Shown piece after piece: positions 6,118-6,172 of a stretch of DNA of 6,172 nt. The notes below the pieces were generated by a model. It saw only the letters and a list, made by a program, of their open reading frames with translations. It ran no database searches and was not told the origin of the DNA. The stretch is from an uncultured Clostridia bacterium (lineage in GTDB: Bacteria > Bacillota > Clostridia > Christensenellales > CAG-1252): contig CAMOUZ010000071.1 in assembly GCA_946626795.1 (NCBI GenBank), positions 1 through 6,172 of the forward strand. The letters are read 5' to 3'. The first letter of the stretch is position 1. The number at the start of each line of letters is the position of its first letter. A program made the translations under genes and the position numbers.

Positions 6118-6172
6118 ATTTTCTCCTTATGATCAGGCATAACGGCGACCCATTGCGCCCTGCCTGCATCTA
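6118..6172 (-). other. Upstream edge: ribosome binding site and possible end of another gene
   Basis: AAGGAG (6123-6128) serves the kinase gene. Two minus-strand frames are open to the window edge. One ends ...WVAVMPDHKEKI with a TGA (6114-6116) overlapping the kinase start in an ATGA arrangement typical of coupled genes. The other ends ...GAMGRRYA with a TGA at 6132-6134. Either could be the tail of an upstream gene; 55 bases are too few to decide, and I see no promoter here. Confidence 0.3.

Overview
The window carries six protein genes, all on the minus strand, in three apparent transcription units. The best guess at a host is an uncultured member of the Bacillota (Clostridia-like). The support is a close SpoVT homologue, the Bacillus-type order spoVT - SpoVB/YabM-like flippase - MazG, strong GGAGG-type ribosome binding sites and moderately GC-rich coding sequence. 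The exact lineage cannot be named from this sequence. I see no mobile element, CRISPR array, tRNA, rRNA or recognisable riboswitch.

Read in the direction of transcription, from high to low coordinates: (1) 6117-5293 is an amino-acid-kinase-fold protein related to glutamate 5-kinase but lacking a PUA domain and altered in its substrate loop. It ends at a strong intrinsic terminator (5223-5256) and probably belongs to an operon that continues upstream of the window. (2) 5177-1185 is a tightly packed four-gene cluster: spoVT, a MOP-superfamily lipid-linked saccharide flippase, a MazG-type nucleotide pyrophosphohydrolase, and a DusB-type tRNA-dihydrouridine synthase. Adjacent genes overlap by 11-23 nt or are 1 nt apart, so translational coupling is likely. 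A candidate promoter lies just past the upstream terminator and another intrinsic terminator (1112-1139) closes the unit. (3) From 1031 to the left edge is pgk, phosphoglycerate kinase, with its own good sigma-A-type promoter; its C-terminus is cut off by the window edge.

The first three genes of unit 2 reproduce the B. subtilis spoVT-yabM-yabN block, which links a forespore regulator, envelope-precursor export and nucleotide house-cleaning. Here the MazG protein lacks the N-terminal methylase domain of YabN, and dus follows where yabO-yabP-yabQ-divIC would be in Bacillus. I do not see a wholly new system. The points most worth checking are the divergent ProB-like kinase, the remodelled spoVT operon, an inverted repeat over the pgk -35 box, the sigma-G-like sequence before spoVT, and the long charged insertion in PGK.
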